Shown in pieces: positions 15,956-25,990 of a DNA stretch of 64,000 bases; positions within the stretch are counted from its first letter, which is position 1, and each line of letters opens with the position of its first letter. This DNA comes from Acidithiobacillus sp. AMEEHan (GTDB taxonomy: Bacteria > Pseudomonadota > Gammaproteobacteria > Acidithiobacillales > Acidithiobacillaceae). The stretch covers positions 1,548,001 to 1,612,000 of the forward strand of contig NZ_CP118747.1 in NCBI RefSeq assembly GCF_030996345.1, written 5' to 3'. The notes beneath the pieces were generated by a model. The model saw nothing but the letters and a program-made list of their open reading frames with translations, made no database searches and was not told the origin of the DNA. The position numbers and the translations under genes are program-made.

Positions 15956-16825
15956 TCAATTACCAGTTTGGCCGTCAAAACTGCAAATGGGGGCATAGAG
16001 ATCGGGGCGCCGGTCGCGGAACAGTCCCCAATCGATGCGCTGGCGAGCGATGGCCTGCAGATCCAGGTCGGCGTGTATGAATCCTTCTTTCAGATCAGCC
16101 TGGGCCAGGAGAGCACCCGTACCGTCGGTAATGAAGGAGCCGCCGTAGAAAGTGATGCTGGCGCTCTCCCCATCCTCTCTGCCAACGCGGTTGGCGGCAA
16201 TGACCGGCATGACGTTGGCAGCGGCGTGACCCTGCATGGTACGTGTCCAGTGGTCGCGACTATGGATCTCGGGCGCCATGGGCTCTGAACCGATGGCGGT
16301 GGGGTAAAGCAGTATCTCCGCCCCCTGCAAGGCGAGGATACGCGCCGTTTCAGGAAACCACTGATCCCAGCAGATGGCGACACCAAGCCGACCATAGCGA
16401 GTGGAAAAGACCTGAAAACCGGTGTCTCCAGGACTAAAATAGAATTTTTCCTGATAGCCGGGACCATCAGGGATATGCGCTTTGCGATACAGACCCAGGT
16501 CGCGGCCATCGGCATCGAAGGTGACGAGGCTATTGAAATAGGCGTTGCCGGCGCGCTCAAAGAAACTGACAGGCAGCACGACCGCAAGTTCGGCCGCGAG
16601 GGCCTGCATGCGCAGCAGTGCAGGGTCATCCGTGCGGGGGCGGGCAAGGGCAAAAAAATCGATGTTCTGATCCTTGCAAAAATATGGGGTGCTGAACAGT
16701 TCTTGCAGGAGAATGATGTTAGCGCCGGCGGCTGCTGCTTGGCGCACCCAATGCTCGGCCTTGGCAATGTTGGCGGAGCGCTCCTCCGAAATCGCCATCT
16801 GTATGGCAGCCACCCGTACTTGCAT
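15956..16825 (-). CDS. aguB: N-carbamoylputrescine amidase
   Basis: This 289-residue nitrilase-superfamily enzyme has the catalytic triad E42 (LLQELF), K115 (LYRKAHIPDGPGY) and C152 (VAICWDQWFPE). The stretch KAHIPDGPGYQEKFYFSPGD is characteristic of AguB, which hydrolyses N-carbamoylputrescine to putrescine, CO2 and ammonia. The preceding enzyme, agmatine deiminase, is encoded at 32743-33786, so both steps are present but unlinked. The start follows GGGGGAATC. The DUF805 gene lies downstream on the same strand. Confidence 0.93.
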   Translation of the reverse strand: MQVRVAAIQMAISEERSANIAKAEHWVRQAAAAGANIILLQELFSTPYFCKDQNIDFFALARPRTDDPALLRMQALAAELAVVLPVSFFERAGNAYFNSLVTFDADGRDLGLYRKAHIPDGPGYQEKFYFSPGDTGFQVFSTRYGRLGVAICWDQWFPETARILALQGAEILLYPTAIGSEPMAPEIHSRDHWTRTMQGHAAANVMPVIAANRVGREDGESASITFYGGSFITDGTGALLAQADLKEGFIHADLDLQAIARQRIDWGLFRDRRPDLYAPICSFDGQTGN

Positions 16826-16866
16826 GATTCCCCCGCGATTTTCCTTCGCCGAAGGATACGTGGGGG

Positions 16867-17517
16867 CTACTGAGCTGGCAAGCTCTTACCTTGCTCCGGG
16901 ATATCCTTCAGGACGTCACGCAGGCTATTTGGCCCGAGAGCCTTCTGAACGACCTGATAGCTACCGTCCTTTTCCGGGTAGATCATGGTGGGTACGAGTT
17001 TCTGCCCGATGCTGGTCAGCAACGCAAGGTTGTCTTTGAGGATCTTTTCACTGCGGGCATCGGGAAGTACTTCGGGTACGCCGCCGAAATGTTCCATATT
17101 GAACTTCTTTTCATTTTCGAGAATGGCTGCAAGAGGATCCTTCGCCTGCAGGATATAAGCGGCCTTTTCCTCACTGCTGCCTGGATCCAGAAACCCGACC
17201 AGCAGGTAGCGTACCTGCAGATGCATCGGTTGGATCAGGGGTTGGAGCTCATCGATGAGTACATGGCAATAAGGACAGTTGGGATCGAAGATCACATAGA
17301 GCACGCGCGTACCAGTCCCTTGCGCGATCCAGTGGCTGTGTCCCAACTGCGACCATACCTTCGCCGGGACTGCGCCAACCCGCGCAAGTGCCGAGCCAGT
17401 GACCAGGAGCAGACTCAGCAGAGTGAGGGCGAAACCTAGCCGGATACTTTTGTAACCCTTTATAATAAATATAGAATTCATCAAAACGCTGGACCAGAAA
17501 GCTTTGCGCGTCGCCAC
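16867..17517 (-). CDS. DsbG/DsbC-like periplasmic thiol:disulfide interchange protein
   Basis: The protein has a hydrophobic export segment (LGFALTLLSLLLVTGSALA) and then a thioredoxin-fold domain with the active site C81-P-Y-C84 in FDPNCPYCHVL. A helical insert and the cis-Pro loop region KLVPTMIYP follow. The pattern is that of the catalytic domain of DsbC or DsbG, periplasmic disulfide isomerases, but the N-terminal dimerisation domain is shorter than usual. GTG at 17517 is preceded by GGGGAGG at six bases. This start gives an unusually long, basic N-terminal region, and an ATG at 17481 would give a more ordinary signal peptide. The 295 bases up to the NlpC/P60 gene hold promoter-like AT-rich sequence but no gene. 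Confidence 0.8.
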   Translation of the reverse strand: MATRKAFWSSVLMNSIFIIKGYKSIRLGFALTLLSLLLVTGSALARVGAVPAKVWSQLGHSHWIAQGTGTRVLYVIFDPNCPYCHVLIDELQPLIQPMHLQVRYLLVGFLDPGSSEEKAAYILQAKDPLAAILENEKKFNMEHFGGVPEVLPDARSEKILKDNLALLTSIGQKLVPTMIYPEKDGSYQVVQKALGPNSLRDVLKDIPEQGKSLPAQ

Positions 17518-17812
17518 AATACACCTCCCCAAGAACAGGTCCCTCAGGAAGAAGCAGGATTTGCGCCAGCGGAACTTTTTTCTCCTGTTTCGGGGGCTTA
17601 CAGAGGCTTGCGTGATGGAACATTTTCGCCTAGATTCCCAAAGGAGAGTTATGGGGCATTCGTGTTAGTTATGGCTAATACAGTGCATCGGGTGTAGGGA
17701 GGCGACCTGCCGTCGTGGCGTGGTGCGGTGTGTCGTCGGGGTGTGTCTCTGCCTGTGGTTCTCGCGATAGAACCCATGCAGCGATGCTTCCAGAGCGTTT
17801 GGAGGAAACGCA

Positions 17813-18931
17813 ATGCGTAGAAGTTTGTTGGGGGTGGCGGTAACGCTGGCGGTATTTTTTTCGGGAACGGTCATAGCGCAGGCGCATACCGCGACGCGCC
17901 ATCACGAAGGCACCAAACACTTGCATGCTGTTGTTGACCATCACCGGAAAACGTACGTTGTGCATGAGCGCTGGCAGCATAAGCCGCGGGTCGCTGGGCT
18001 AAAGGCCTATCGAAAATCCCCCGCGGCCAAAGTCGTTGCTGATGCTGTGGATAGTCAGTCGGCCAGTTTCGATAGCCTGGCTCCAAGCGCCTTACAACTG
18101 ATGCACCTTTCCCCTGTGCCTTTCGCCGGGGTGGGTGCTGCACCACAGCCCAACCCCCTGCCACACTATTCCTTCTCGCGCCCCATCCCTGACGAAGTAC
18201 ACGCAGTGGATTCGGCGCACTTCATCAACGCCTCCCTAATCCTCGACAAAGTGGCAGACAACACGCCTGCGGCTGCCGTTCCGGCGGTCAAAGCGAGTGA
18301 GGCCGTGGCCGTGACTCCGGCCGAAGGAAATGCCGAAGCGTCGCGCCCGGGTGGAACCCTGGGTGTTGCCTTGCAGATGCTCGCCAGCCAGGCCTACTAC
18401 TGGGCGAGCCACCCTCTGGAGGCGTTGCAGCAGGAAGGGGATTTTGCTGGCGGAGAAAATGCCCGATCTGAACTGCGCAATGATGTGGCTTTGGCAGCTC
18501 AGGACGCGACGGCGGAAGCTGCCTCCGACAATGGCAGCTGGCTTTCACCGCACGGTCTGGTTTCCGCTGCTTTGCGTTTTATCGGTGCGCCTTATGTGTG
18601 GGGTGGGACCAGTCCGCGCACGGGCTTCGACTGCAGCGGATTCGTGAAGTACATCTTCGCCAAGTTTGACATCTTCGTGCCGCGTACGTCCTACGCGCAG
18701 GCGGCCAGCCTTCCGGCAATCCCCCGCCGGGACCTGAAGCCGGGCGATCTGGTCTTTTTCAACACCATGCATCGCGCGTTTTCTCACGTTGGCATTTACA
18801 TCGGTCATGACAAGTTTGTGAGTGCACAAACGCCGGCTACGGGCGTGCAGGTAGCCAGTCTTAGCGACCCCTACTGGGCCGCGCGTTTTGATGGTGCACG
18901 TCGGCTGCCGCACGGGGTCAGCTTTTCCTGA
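17813..18931 (+). CDS. NlpC/P60 family cell-wall hydrolase
   Basis: This 372-residue protein has a signal peptide ending at VIAQA, then a His-rich segment and a low-complexity Ala/Pro linker to about residue 240. A C-terminal NlpC/P60 domain follows. The catalytic Cys is in TGFDCSGFVKY, the His in FSHVGIYIG, and the third polar residue lies in the following strand. GTSPRTGFDCSGFV and LKPGDLVFF are typical of gamma-D-glutamyl-diaminopimelate endopeptidases such as Spr/MepS. It likely cleaves peptidoglycan cross-bridges in the periplasm. It is monocistronic and followed by a strong terminator. Confidence 0.9.
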   Translation: MRRSLLGVAVTLAVFFSGTVIAQAHTATRHHEGTKHLHAVVDHHRKTYVVHERWQHKPRVAGLKAYRKSPAAKVVADAVDSQSASFDSLAPSALQLMHLSPVPFAGVGAAPQPNPLPHYSFSRPIPDEVHAVDSAHFINASLILDKVADNTPAAAVPAVKASEAVAVTPAEGNAEASRPGGTLGVALQMLASQAYYWASHPLEALQQEGDFAGGENARSELRNDVALAAQDATAEAASDNGSWLSPHGLVSAALRFIGAPYVWGGTSPRTGFDCSGFVKYIFAKFDIFVPRTSYAQAASLPAIPRRDLKPGDLVFFNTMHRAFSHVGIYIGHDKFVSAQTPATGVQVASLSDPYWAARFDGARRLPHGVSFS

Positions 18932-18947
18932 TGTCCACCTAATGAGA

Positions 18948-18972
18948 GGCGAGGCTTGCTGCCTCGCCTTTT
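18948..18972 (+). terminator. Rho-independent terminator after the NlpC/P60 gene
   Basis: GGCGAGGC pairs with GCCTCGCC around the loop TTGCT and is followed by four T. It lies between convergent genes. Confidence 0.87.
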
Positions 18973-18988
18973 GGGGTGCCCTTGCGCT

Positions 18989-20152
18989 TCAGAGTTTCCC
19001 GTAGGAATGGAGACCGCCCAAGAAAAGATTGACGCCAATGAAACAGATGGTGACGACAATGAGGCTGATCAGCGCCCACCAGGCCATCGGGCGTCCATGC
19101 CAGTTTTTCTGACTGCGCGCATGCAGAAAACCAGCGTAATTCAGCCAGACGATCAAAGCCCAGGTCTCTTTTGGGTCCCAGGACCAGAAACCACCCCAAG
19201 CCTTTGCCGCCCAGACCGCTCCGAGGATGGTGCCGACCGTAAAGAACAGGAATCCGAAAGCGATGGTCCCCGAGTAGCTGCGCTCCAGGATTTCCAGACT
19301 GGGCAGCCGATCACGCAAAAAACCCCCCCGTTTGACTGCGCGCTCCTTGAGCAGGTAGGCAAGACCGGCCATGGCAGAGATGTAGAAATTTGCGTAGGCA
19401 ACAAACATCGAGGGTACGTGGATCTTCATCCAGAAGCTTTGTAGTGCGGGAATCAACGGCGCAATGCGGTCGAGGTGATAAGCCGCGCCCACCCAGAACA
19501 TGAAGATATCGGCAATCAGCACCAAGGGCAGAACAAACGCTCCCAGGCCACGGCTCTGGCTCTCTTCTTCATAGTACAGGTAGAACAGGATGGTCATGGC
19601 ACAGAACAAGGCCATGACATCGTAGATGTTGCTGACTGGAATGTGCCCCCAACTCGGGTGTCCGATGTAGGTTTCCCGCCAGCGAATGGCGAGCCCGGCG
19701 AAGCCCAAGGCAGATCCAACCCAGGCAAAGCGTTGGCCCCAGCGTCCGCCAGTCTCGCTCCCGCGAAAAAGGTAGGCATAGTAGCCAACGGCACTGCAGA
19801 GAATGGCGACGCTCATCCAGTCAAACATGGCGTTGCTGTGGAGAAAGTAGCGCAGAAGCAGGCTATCCCCATTCCGGTAGCCGAGGCCATACAGTCCTAC
19901 GCCAACACTGGCAATCGCCAACACTGCCAGAGTGAACAAACGAAAGTGCGGCCATTTCAGGCCGAACCACAATAGACCGGCGTACCACAGAGCGAGGATG
20001 ATATACTGCCACATCCAGAACTGTGCCCGAAAAACGACCCAGATGCCGAGGGCGCCAGCAGTGAGAAAGACCGTCCAGGCGAGATTTTGTTTGAAATTGC
20101 TCGGAAACGTTTTGTCATAACGTGTATACTGCTGTTCGAGTTGAACAGACAT
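18989..20152 (-). CDS. ccsB: System II cytochrome c biogenesis protein CcsB (CcsA/ResC family)
   Basis: This 387-residue multi-pass membrane protein has the Trp-rich heme-handling motif WGGFWSWDPKETW near residue 320, with conserved His residues in flanking helices (HVPSMF, GYRNGDS region). System II proteins of this family carry heme across the membrane and attach it to apocytochrome c together with ResB/Ccs1. The ResB partner is not in the window. GGGAGG lies ten bases before the ATG at 20152. Abundant c-type cytochromes are expected in a lithoautotroph. Confidence 0.92.
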   Translation of the reverse strand: MSVQLEQQYTRYDKTFPSNFKQNLAWTVFLTAGALGIWVVFRAQFWMWQYIILALWYAGLLWFGLKWPHFRLFTLAVLAIASVGVGLYGLGYRNGDSLLLRYFLHSNAMFDWMSVAILCSAVGYYAYLFRGSETGGRWGQRFAWVGSALGFAGLAIRWRETYIGHPSWGHIPVSNIYDVMALFCAMTILFYLYYEEESQSRGLGAFVLPLVLIADIFMFWVGAAYHLDRIAPLIPALQSFWMKIHVPSMFVAYANFYISAMAGLAYLLKERAVKRGGFLRDRLPSLEILERSYSGTIAFGFLFFTVGTILGAVWAAKAWGGFWSWDPKETWALIVWLNYAGFLHARSQKNWHGRPMAWWALISLIVVTICFIGVNLFLGGLHSYGKL

Positions 20153-20326
20153 GATGCGGTTGCCTCCCTGTTTTGCTATTTTGCTTGCAACCTGTAGCAA
20201 TTCTGGGACCTTAGGATGGATATCCGCAGAATCATGCTTTGGAGTATATAGTCGAGTCTCGGCTGGGCCGAGCCGCACAGTTTGGCTCGAAAAACTGCCC
20301 AGGTCGGGACAAAAACAGCGGTGACG

Positions 20327-20647
20327 TCATTGCGATGGCGCGCTGCTGTCATCCAGGCGGGCCAGCAGGCGGAAGCCGCCAATCATGCCGGCGATACGCT
20401 GCTGCAGTTCTGACTCCCAGTCTGGCCCCAAGGGCCACGACTTCCCGCGAGTGTGACGGGAAAGTTCCAGCTTGTCTGGGCTTCGTCCATCCAATAGGAT
20501 CAACAAATCAGGCCAATTTCGATCCAGGTGCTCATGTCGCGCTTCCAGCCATCTTCCGCCAGACTGTTCGGCCAGCGCAACCGCGCGCTTGGCGACTTCC
20601 GGGTGCTGTTCGTGCAAAAAGACCATGCGAGCGCGGCGCTTGTACAT
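20327..20647 (-). CDS. Small protein, possibly a P-loop-less LMW-phosphatase-like fold
   Basis: This 106-residue reading frame starts with MYKRRARMVFLHEQHPEVAKRA. Its order of elements (Rossmann strand, long helix, DLLILLDG strand, then WPLGPDWESELQQRIAGMIGG) resembles low-molecular-weight phosphatases or ArsC-like proteins. The catalytic CX5R loop is absent. The Shine-Dalgarno sequence is poor. The gene overlaps no neighbour if started here, but it lies head to head with dinG only 29 bases away. It may be a real small gene; the assignment to a fold is weak. Confidence 0.5.
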   Translation of the reverse strand: MYKRRARMVFLHEQHPEVAKRAVALAEQSGGRWLEARHEHLDRNWPDLLILLDGRSPDKLELSRHTRGKSWPLGPDWESELQQRIAGMIGGFRLLARLDDSSAPSQ

Positions 20648-20676
20648 GCCCGGCAGGGTAAATCGCGCCACTGCTT

Positions 20677-22623
20677 TTGTCGAGGCCTCAGGTGGGCCGG
20701 TCCTTGAGCGCTGCCGGGAGTCTGTCTGATTGGCAGGAAATACTGGGCGCGACAAGTCCCCTGGCCGCGTTGCTGCCGGGATTTCGCGTGCGTGGCCAAC
20801 AGCAGGAGATGGCGGCGCGGGTGGCTGCATTATTGATGGACGGCGGGGTGGCACTGATAGAGGCGGGCACGGGAACGGGCAAAAGTTTTGCGTACCTCCT
20901 ACCCGCGCTTCTTTCTGGTCGGCAGGTCATTGTCTCTACTGGCAGTCGCGCCTTGCAGGACCAGCTCATTGAAAAGGATCTGCCGCTCTTGCGCCAGGCG
21001 TGGCCGCAGTCGCTGCGTATCCAGCGGCTCAAGGGGCGCAGCAATTACCTCTGTCCCTATCGTTTGCAGGAAGCGCTGCGGGGAGGCGTGGCGGTTGCTC
21101 TGCAGCGCGACTTGCTGCGGGTTGCAGACTGGGCTGCCAGCAGCCGGGAGGGCGATATTGCGGAATTGCGCAGCGTGGCCGAGGATTCTGCGGTCTGGCC
21201 GCTGGTGACTTCGACCCGAGACAATTGCCTCGGCGGGGACTGCCCTGAACAATCCTCCTGCCCGGTCCTCGAGGCCCGGCGCCAGGCGCAGGAAGCGGAG
21301 CTGATCGTCGTCAATCATCATCTTCTGCTGTCGGACCTTGCGCTGAAGGCGGATGGAAAAGGCGACTTGCTGCCAGCTGTCGATGCGCTGATCGTCGACG
21401 AGGCGCATCAACTGCCGGAGCTCACCGCACAATTTTTCGGCCGGCATTTGAGTGCCCATCGCCTGAGCGAATGGGGGCGAGATCTGCGCGTTGCAGCCCT
21501 GGCAGAGGCCGCTGACGATCTTGCCCTGTGCACCGCAGTGCAGGACTGGGAGCGTGCCGTACAGAGCTGGCAGGAGAGTGCTGGCGAGGGAAGGCAGGAG
21601 TGGCGACCCGATGATGATGCGCACGTGGCCCAGCAATTTCGCGCGCTACTGCGCTGTTTCGAACCCCTGCAGGAGCAGTTGCACGCTGCGGCCATACGCG
21701 GCAAGGGCCTCGAGCAGTGCAAGCGCCGTGGTGAAGAGCTGCAAGGTATGTTGGCGCATTTCGCCGCCCCCGGTCTGGAGGAACAGGAAGTCCGCTGGTG
21801 TGAGCGACGTGGGCGTGGTCTCTTGCTGCACGCCACCCCTCTCGACCCTGCGGAGACCATGCAAAAACACCTGTTTTCGCAATTCGATACGGTCTTGCTC
21901 ACCAGTGCCACCTTGCGTATCGGTGGTGATTTCGTGCAAACGCGAAAGCTTTTCGGTTTGCACGACAGTCAGGATTTTCTTGCCGCAGCTCCCTTCGACT
22001 ACGCACGCCAGGCCTTGCTGTATCTGCCCGATGGCCTTCCCGAGCCGAGCAGTCCCGCTTATACCCGCGCCTGTCTGGAGGCGGCCCTTCCGGTGCTGGA
22101 GGCCAGCGCAGGCCGGGCCTTTTTTCTCTTTACCAGCCATCGTGCCCTGCAAGAGGCCGCGACGCTTCTTTCCAGTCGTCTGCGCTATCCGTTACTGGTG
22201 CAGGGGCAGGCGCCGCGCTCGCGTTTGCTCGAACGCTTTCGCGCCGCGGGCGATGCAGTCTTGCTCGGAGCGGCAAGTTTTTGGGAGGGGATCGATGTCC
22301 AAGGGGAGGCGCTATCGACGGTGATTATCGACAAACTTCCCTTTGCCAGTCCGGGCGATCCGGTGCTGCAGGCGCGCATGCAGCGTATTCGGGAGCGAGG
22401 TGGAGACCCCTTTCGCGACCTGCAGATTCCGCAGGCGGTCATTGCCTTGTGTCAGGGGGCGGGCCGTTTGATTCGCTCGGAGCAGGACCGTGGGGTGTTG
22501 ATGCTTTGTGATCCGCGTTTGCGCAGTAAGGGCTACGGTCGCATTTTCTTGCAGAGTTTGCCGCCCATGCGGCAGAGTAGTGAGCTCGCAGAAGTGCGGG
22601 ACTTTTGGCGGGCAAGCGCATGA
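20677..22623 (+). CDS. dinG: DinG/YoaA-type ATP-dependent DNA helicase
   Basis: This 648-residue XPD-like superfamily 2 helicase has Walker A EAGTGTGKSFAYLLPALL and the DEAH box in LIVDEAHQLPEL. It also has four cysteines for an iron-sulfur cluster (SNYLCPYR, then CLGGDCPEQSSCP) and the C-terminal motifs LGAASFWEGIDV and CQGAGRLIR. The family unwinds branched or R-loop DNA in the 5' to 3' direction. The size fits YoaA more than the longer DinG. The start is uncertain: TTG at 20677, GTG at 20692 and TTG at 20704 are all possible. tsaB overlaps its stop. Confidence 0.9.
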   Translation: MSRPQVGRSLSAAGSLSDWQEILGATSPLAALLPGFRVRGQQQEMAARVAALLMDGGVALIEAGTGTGKSFAYLLPALLSGRQVIVSTGSRALQDQLIEKDLPLLRQAWPQSLRIQRLKGRSNYLCPYRLQEALRGGVAVALQRDLLRVADWAASSREGDIAELRSVAEDSAVWPLVTSTRDNCLGGDCPEQSSCPVLEARRQAQEAELIVVNHHLLLSDLALKADGKGDLLPAVDALIVDEAHQLPELTAQFFGRHLSAHRLSEWGRDLRVAALAEAADDLALCTAVQDWERAVQSWQESAGEGRQEWRPDDDAHVAQQFRALLRCFEPLQEQLHAAAIRGKGLEQCKRRGEELQGMLAHFAAPGLEEQEVRWCERRGRGLLLHATPLDPAETMQKHLFSQFDTVLLTSATLRIGGDFVQTRKLFGLHDSQDFLAAAPFDYARQALLYLPDGLPEPSSPAYTRACLEAALPVLEASAGRAFFLFTSHRALQEAATLLSSRLRYPLLVQGQAPRSRLLERFRAAGDAVLLGAASFWEGIDVQGEALSTVIIDKLPFASPGDPVLQARMQRIRERGGDPFRDLQIPQAVIALCQGAGRLIRSEQDRGVLMLCDPRLRSKGYGRIFLQSLPPMRQSSELAEVRDFWRASA

Positions 22624-23285
22624 AGAACATCTGGTTGGCCATCGAGACCGCGACCGAGGCCTGTTCAGTAGCCGTTGCGGATGGCCAGGATCTCTGGCAG
22701 GACATGGTCATCGCCCCCAACCGCCACAGCGATCTGCTTTTGCCGATGATCGATGCCCTCCTGGCTCACGCCGGCCTGCAGCTCGGGCAAATCGAAGCTC
22801 TCGCCTGCGGCGTCGGTCCGGGCGGCTTCACTGCTGTGCGGCTGGGGATCAGCACCTTGCAAGGTTTGGCCATCGCAACGGATCGGCCACTCTATCCCGT
22901 CTCCAGCCTGCAGGCCCTGGCAGCCTCGACACCCGGTCAACGGGTTCTGGCAGCCTTCGATGCCCGCAAAGGAGAGGTCTACGCGGCGGCCTTTCGCCCC
23001 GATGACGCTGGTGTTCCCGAGCTTCTTGACGCAGAACGGGTCTGCCGCCCTGAAGACCTCGCTTGGCCGCCAACAGCAGAGCCGTGGCGGGGCCTGGGCA
23101 CCGGCTGGACTCCCTATGCACAGCACTGGTCCGAGGTTCGTTGCTGGCGCGGTGACGCGTATCCCCAAGCGCTGCAGGTCTTGCAACTTGCCCGCCTGCG
23201 CGCCGCTGCCGGCGATCCAGGAATCCCGCCCGAAGCACTGGAGCCGCATTACATCCGTCCTTCCCAGGCCGAGGAGGGCAAATAA
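22620..23285 (+). CDS. tsaB: tRNA threonylcarbamoyladenosine biosynthesis protein TsaB
   Basis: This 221-residue protein opens with IWLAIETATEACSVAV and has GVGPGGFTAVRLGIS, both diagnostic of TsaB, the non-catalytic partner of TsaD in making t6A on tRNA. The ATG at 22620 overlaps the dinG stop by four bases. rimI follows with a one-base overlap, a common arrangement. Confidence 0.95.
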   Translation: MKNIWLAIETATEACSVAVADGQDLWQDMVIAPNRHSDLLLPMIDALLAHAGLQLGQIEALACGVGPGGFTAVRLGISTLQGLAIATDRPLYPVSSLQALAASTPGQRVLAAFDARKGEVYAAAFRPDDAGVPELLDAERVCRPEDLAWPPTAEPWRGLGTGWTPYAQHWSEVRCWRGDAYPQALQVLQLARLRAAAGDPGIPPEALEPHYIRPSQAEEGK

Positions 23286-23752
23286 TGCCGCTGCGGATCA
23301 TGACCAGCGATGATCTCGATGCCGTAGCGGCCCTGGAAGAACAGATTTCTCCCGGTCCATGGACGCGGGGGATTTTTCGGGACTGTCTGCTCGCCGGTTA
23401 CGACGCCTGGGTGGGTGTGGCAGGCGACCAGCTGCTGAGTTTTGGCGTCCTCTCGGTGGGGGCGGCGGAGGCCCATGTGCTGAATTTGGGGGTCAATCCC
23501 TTCCATCGGCGCCGTGGACATGGCCGGGAAATGCTCCACCACTTGCTGGGCCGTGCCAGACAACTGGGCGCCGAACGGGCGTTTCTCGAGGTGCGAGTTT
23601 CTAACCGCGCTGCGCAGGAGCTCTACCATCAGGCGGGCTTTCATGAAATCGGCGTGCGTTTGCAGTATTATCGGAACAAAGAGGGTCGCGAGGACGCCTT
23701 GGTGTTATCCCTCTCCTTGGCCAATGCCCTCCCCACTTTGTCTGAGAGTTGA
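23285..23752 (+). CDS. rimI: Ribosomal-protein-alanine N-acetyltransferase
   Basis: This 155-residue GNAT acetyltransferase has the acetyl-CoA loop [14 protein letters not shown] and the following [18 protein letters not shown] segment typical of RimI. RimI acetylates the N-terminal Ala of ribosomal protein S18. Its coupling to tsaB is widespread in proteobacteria. Confidence 0.94.
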   Translation: MPLRIMTSDDLDAVAALEEQISPGPWTRGIFRDCLLAGYDAWVGVAGDQLLSFGVLSVGAAEAHVLNLGVNPFHRRRGHGREMLHHLLGRARQLGAERAFLEVRVSNRAAQELYHQAGFHEIGVRLQYYRNKEGREDALVLSLSLANALPTLSES

Positions 23753-23757
23753 ACGAG

Positions 23758-25374
23758 ATGTCGGAAAATGCCGAGGCGCTGGCGCGCCCCCACAGTCTGG
23801 ACGAGATTCGTCGCCGTCGTACCTTTGCCATTATCTCGCACCCGGATGCCGGTAAGACGACCCTGACAGAGAAGCTGCTGCTCTTTGGCGGGGCCATACA
23901 GATGGCAGGGACGGTAAAGGCCCGCAAAAGTAATCGTCACGCCACCAGCGACTGGATGGCCATCGAAAAGAGTCGCGGAATTTCCGTAGCTAGTTCGGTG
24001 ATGCAGTTCGAATATGCCGATCACGTGATCAATCTGCTCGATACGCCAGGCCACCAAGACTTCTCCGAAGATACCTATCGGGTGCTGACGGCAGTGGATT
24101 CGGCGCTGATGGTCATCGACGCGGCCAATGGCGTCGAAGCGCAGACCATCAAGCTGCTGGAAGTCTGTCGGCTGCGCGACACCCCGATCATCACCTTCAT
24201 GAACAAATTCGATCGCGAAAGCCGCGACCCCACCGAGCTCATGGATGAAGTGGAATCCGTACTCGGTATCGCTTGTGCCCCGGTCACCTGGCCGGTGGGC
24301 ATGGGCAAGCGCTTTCGCGGGGTGTATCACCTGCTGCGCGACGAGATGCTGGTTTTTGTGCCGGGACAGGAGAGTCGTGAGCAGGAGTTGGAAATCATCT
24401 CTGGTCTCGATAATCCTGCGCTAGACGAGCGATTTCCAGAGGAAATGGCGGACTTGCGCGCTGAAATCGAGCTGTTGCGTGCCGCCGCCAACCCCTTCGA
24501 TCTCGAGGCGTTTCTCGCCGGACGCCAAACACCGGTTTTTTTTGGCTCGGCCATCAATAACTTTGGTGTGCGCGAATTGCTGCAGGCCCTCGTCGACTGG
24601 GCGCCGGGACCGCTGGCGCGTCCTGCTACCAGTCGCCTGGTCGCGCCTGAGGAAGAAAAGTTCTCGGGCTTTGTCTTTAAAATTCAGGCCAACATGGACC
24701 CGCAGCATCGCGACCGGGTCGCGTTTCTACGCATCTGTTCCGGACACTTCCAGCGCGGCATGCGCGTGCGTCACCTGCGCCTGGGTCGGGAGATGCAGAT
24801 TCACAATCCCATCACCTTTCTCGCGCGTGAACGTGAACTGGTGGAAGACGCTTACGCTGGTGACATCATCGGTTTACACAACCACGGCAGTATCCAAATC
24901 GGTGACAGCTTCAGCATGGGCGAGGACCTTCAGTTCACCGGGATCCCGTACTTTGCCCCGGAACTGTTTCGTCGCGTCCGCCTGCGCAATCCTCTCAAAG
25001 CCAAGCAGTTGCAAAAAGGCCTGCAGCAGCTGGCGGAGGAGGGCGCAACGCAAGTCTTCCGGCCCCTGCAAGGGGGCGACCTCATCCTCGGTGCGGTCGG
25101 GGTCCTGCAGTTTGATGTAGTTGCAGAGCGGCTGAAAAGCGAATATGCCGTCGAGGCCAGTTTTGAACCCGTGAATGTGCAGACGGCGCGCTGGGTGGAA
25201 TGCGCGGATGCCAAACGCCTGGCGGAATTCCGCCGCAAGCTGGAAGAACATCTGGCGGAAGATGCTGGCAATCGGCTGGCCTACCTTGCTCCCTCACGGG
25301 TGAATCTAGAACTGACCCAAGAGCGCTGGCCAGAGATCACCTTCCATGCTACCCGTGAGCACGCCGGCGCATGA
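23758..25374 (+). CDS. prfC: Peptide chain release factor 3
   Basis: This 538-residue translational GTPase has G1 HPDAGKTTL, the switch region [14 protein letters not shown]3 DTPGHQDF and G4 MNKFDR. Domains II and III typical of RF3 follow. RF3 recycles RF1 and RF2 from the ribosome. ATG at 23758 is preferred to a TTG nine bases earlier. The next gene overlaps by four bases. Confidence 0.96.
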   Translation: MSENAEALARPHSLDEIRRRRTFAIISHPDAGKTTLTEKLLLFGGAIQMAGTVKARKSNRHATSDWMAIEKSRGISVASSVMQFEYADHVINLLDTPGHQDFSEDTYRVLTAVDSALMVIDAANGVEAQTIKLLEVCRLRDTPIITFMNKFDRESRDPTELMDEVESVLGIACAPVTWPVGMGKRFRGVYHLLRDEMLVFVPGQESREQELEIISGLDNPALDERFPEEMADLRAEIELLRAAANPFDLEAFLAGRQTPVFFGSAINNFGVRELLQALVDWAPGPLARPATSRLVAPEEEKFSGFVFKIQANMDPQHRDRVAFLRICSGHFQRGMRVRHLRLGREMQIHNPITFLARERELVEDAYAGDIIGLHNHGSIQIGDSFSMGEDLQFTGIPYFAPELFRRVRLRNPLKAKQLQKGLQQLAEEGATQVFRPLQGGDLILGAVGVLQFDVVAERLKSEYAVEASFEPVNVQTARWVECADAKRLAEFRRKLEEHLAEDAGNRLAYLAPSRVNLELTQERWPEITFHATREHAGA

Positions 25375-25847
25375 GATTGCCCCTCCGCGCCGTTGCCTTG
25401 GTCGCCGCTTTTCTTGCAACGGCGGCGTTTGCCCAAGATTGGGAAGCCCTGCGTAATCAGGCGGAACAGGATCCGCAGGCTCTGGCGCGACTACAGCAAG
25501 CGGCGGGCAGCGGCCATGCTGAGGCCGCGTTTTTCCTGGGTACGCTCTACGCTCCGCCCATTTGCAAAGCGGAACGCACGGTGCCCAAGAGTTGGGAACA
25601 GGCACTGCACTGGTATCGCATCGCCTCCGACCTGGGGGTGGCGAAGGCCGATTTCGACTTGGGTCTTGCGTATGAAAAGGGTCTTGGCGTGCGCAAGAAT
25701 CCGGCATTGGCACGCTACTACTATCGGCGTCTGATGACCCAGGCGGCACGCGAGGTCGGCGTACCTGCCGATCGTGCCGAGGCCCTCGGTACGGGCGAGG
25801 CATATTCCCGAGATGCTGTCACTGGCCGGCCCCCAGGCAGGGAATGA
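25371..25847 (+). CDS. Sel1-repeat exported protein
   Basis: This 158-residue protein has a signal peptide ending TAAFA before QDWEALRNQ. At least two Sel1-like TPR units follow ([33 protein letters not shown]). Such proteins serve as periplasmic protein-protein interaction modules. Cysteine is rare (one in PPICKAE). It overlaps prfC by four bases, which suggests cotranscription rather than a functional link. Confidence 0.8.
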   Translation: MRLPLRAVALVAAFLATAAFAQDWEALRNQAEQDPQALARLQQAAGSGHAEAAFFLGTLYAPPICKAERTVPKSWEQALHWYRIASDLGVAKADFDLGLAYEKGLGVRKNPALARYYYRRLMTQAAREVGVPADRAEALGTGEAYSRDAVTGRPPGRE

Positions 25848-25990
25848 CCCGCACCATCCTGCTGCGGCGCGGCCAGCAGCACCTTGCGCCAGGGACTTGA
25901 TCCTCGTATAGTCTGCGCCTCATTCAGGGGAGAAAGGCACGGTCGTCCCTCGCCCCGCTCGTGACAACGCAATAGAAGGAGTGATCATCA

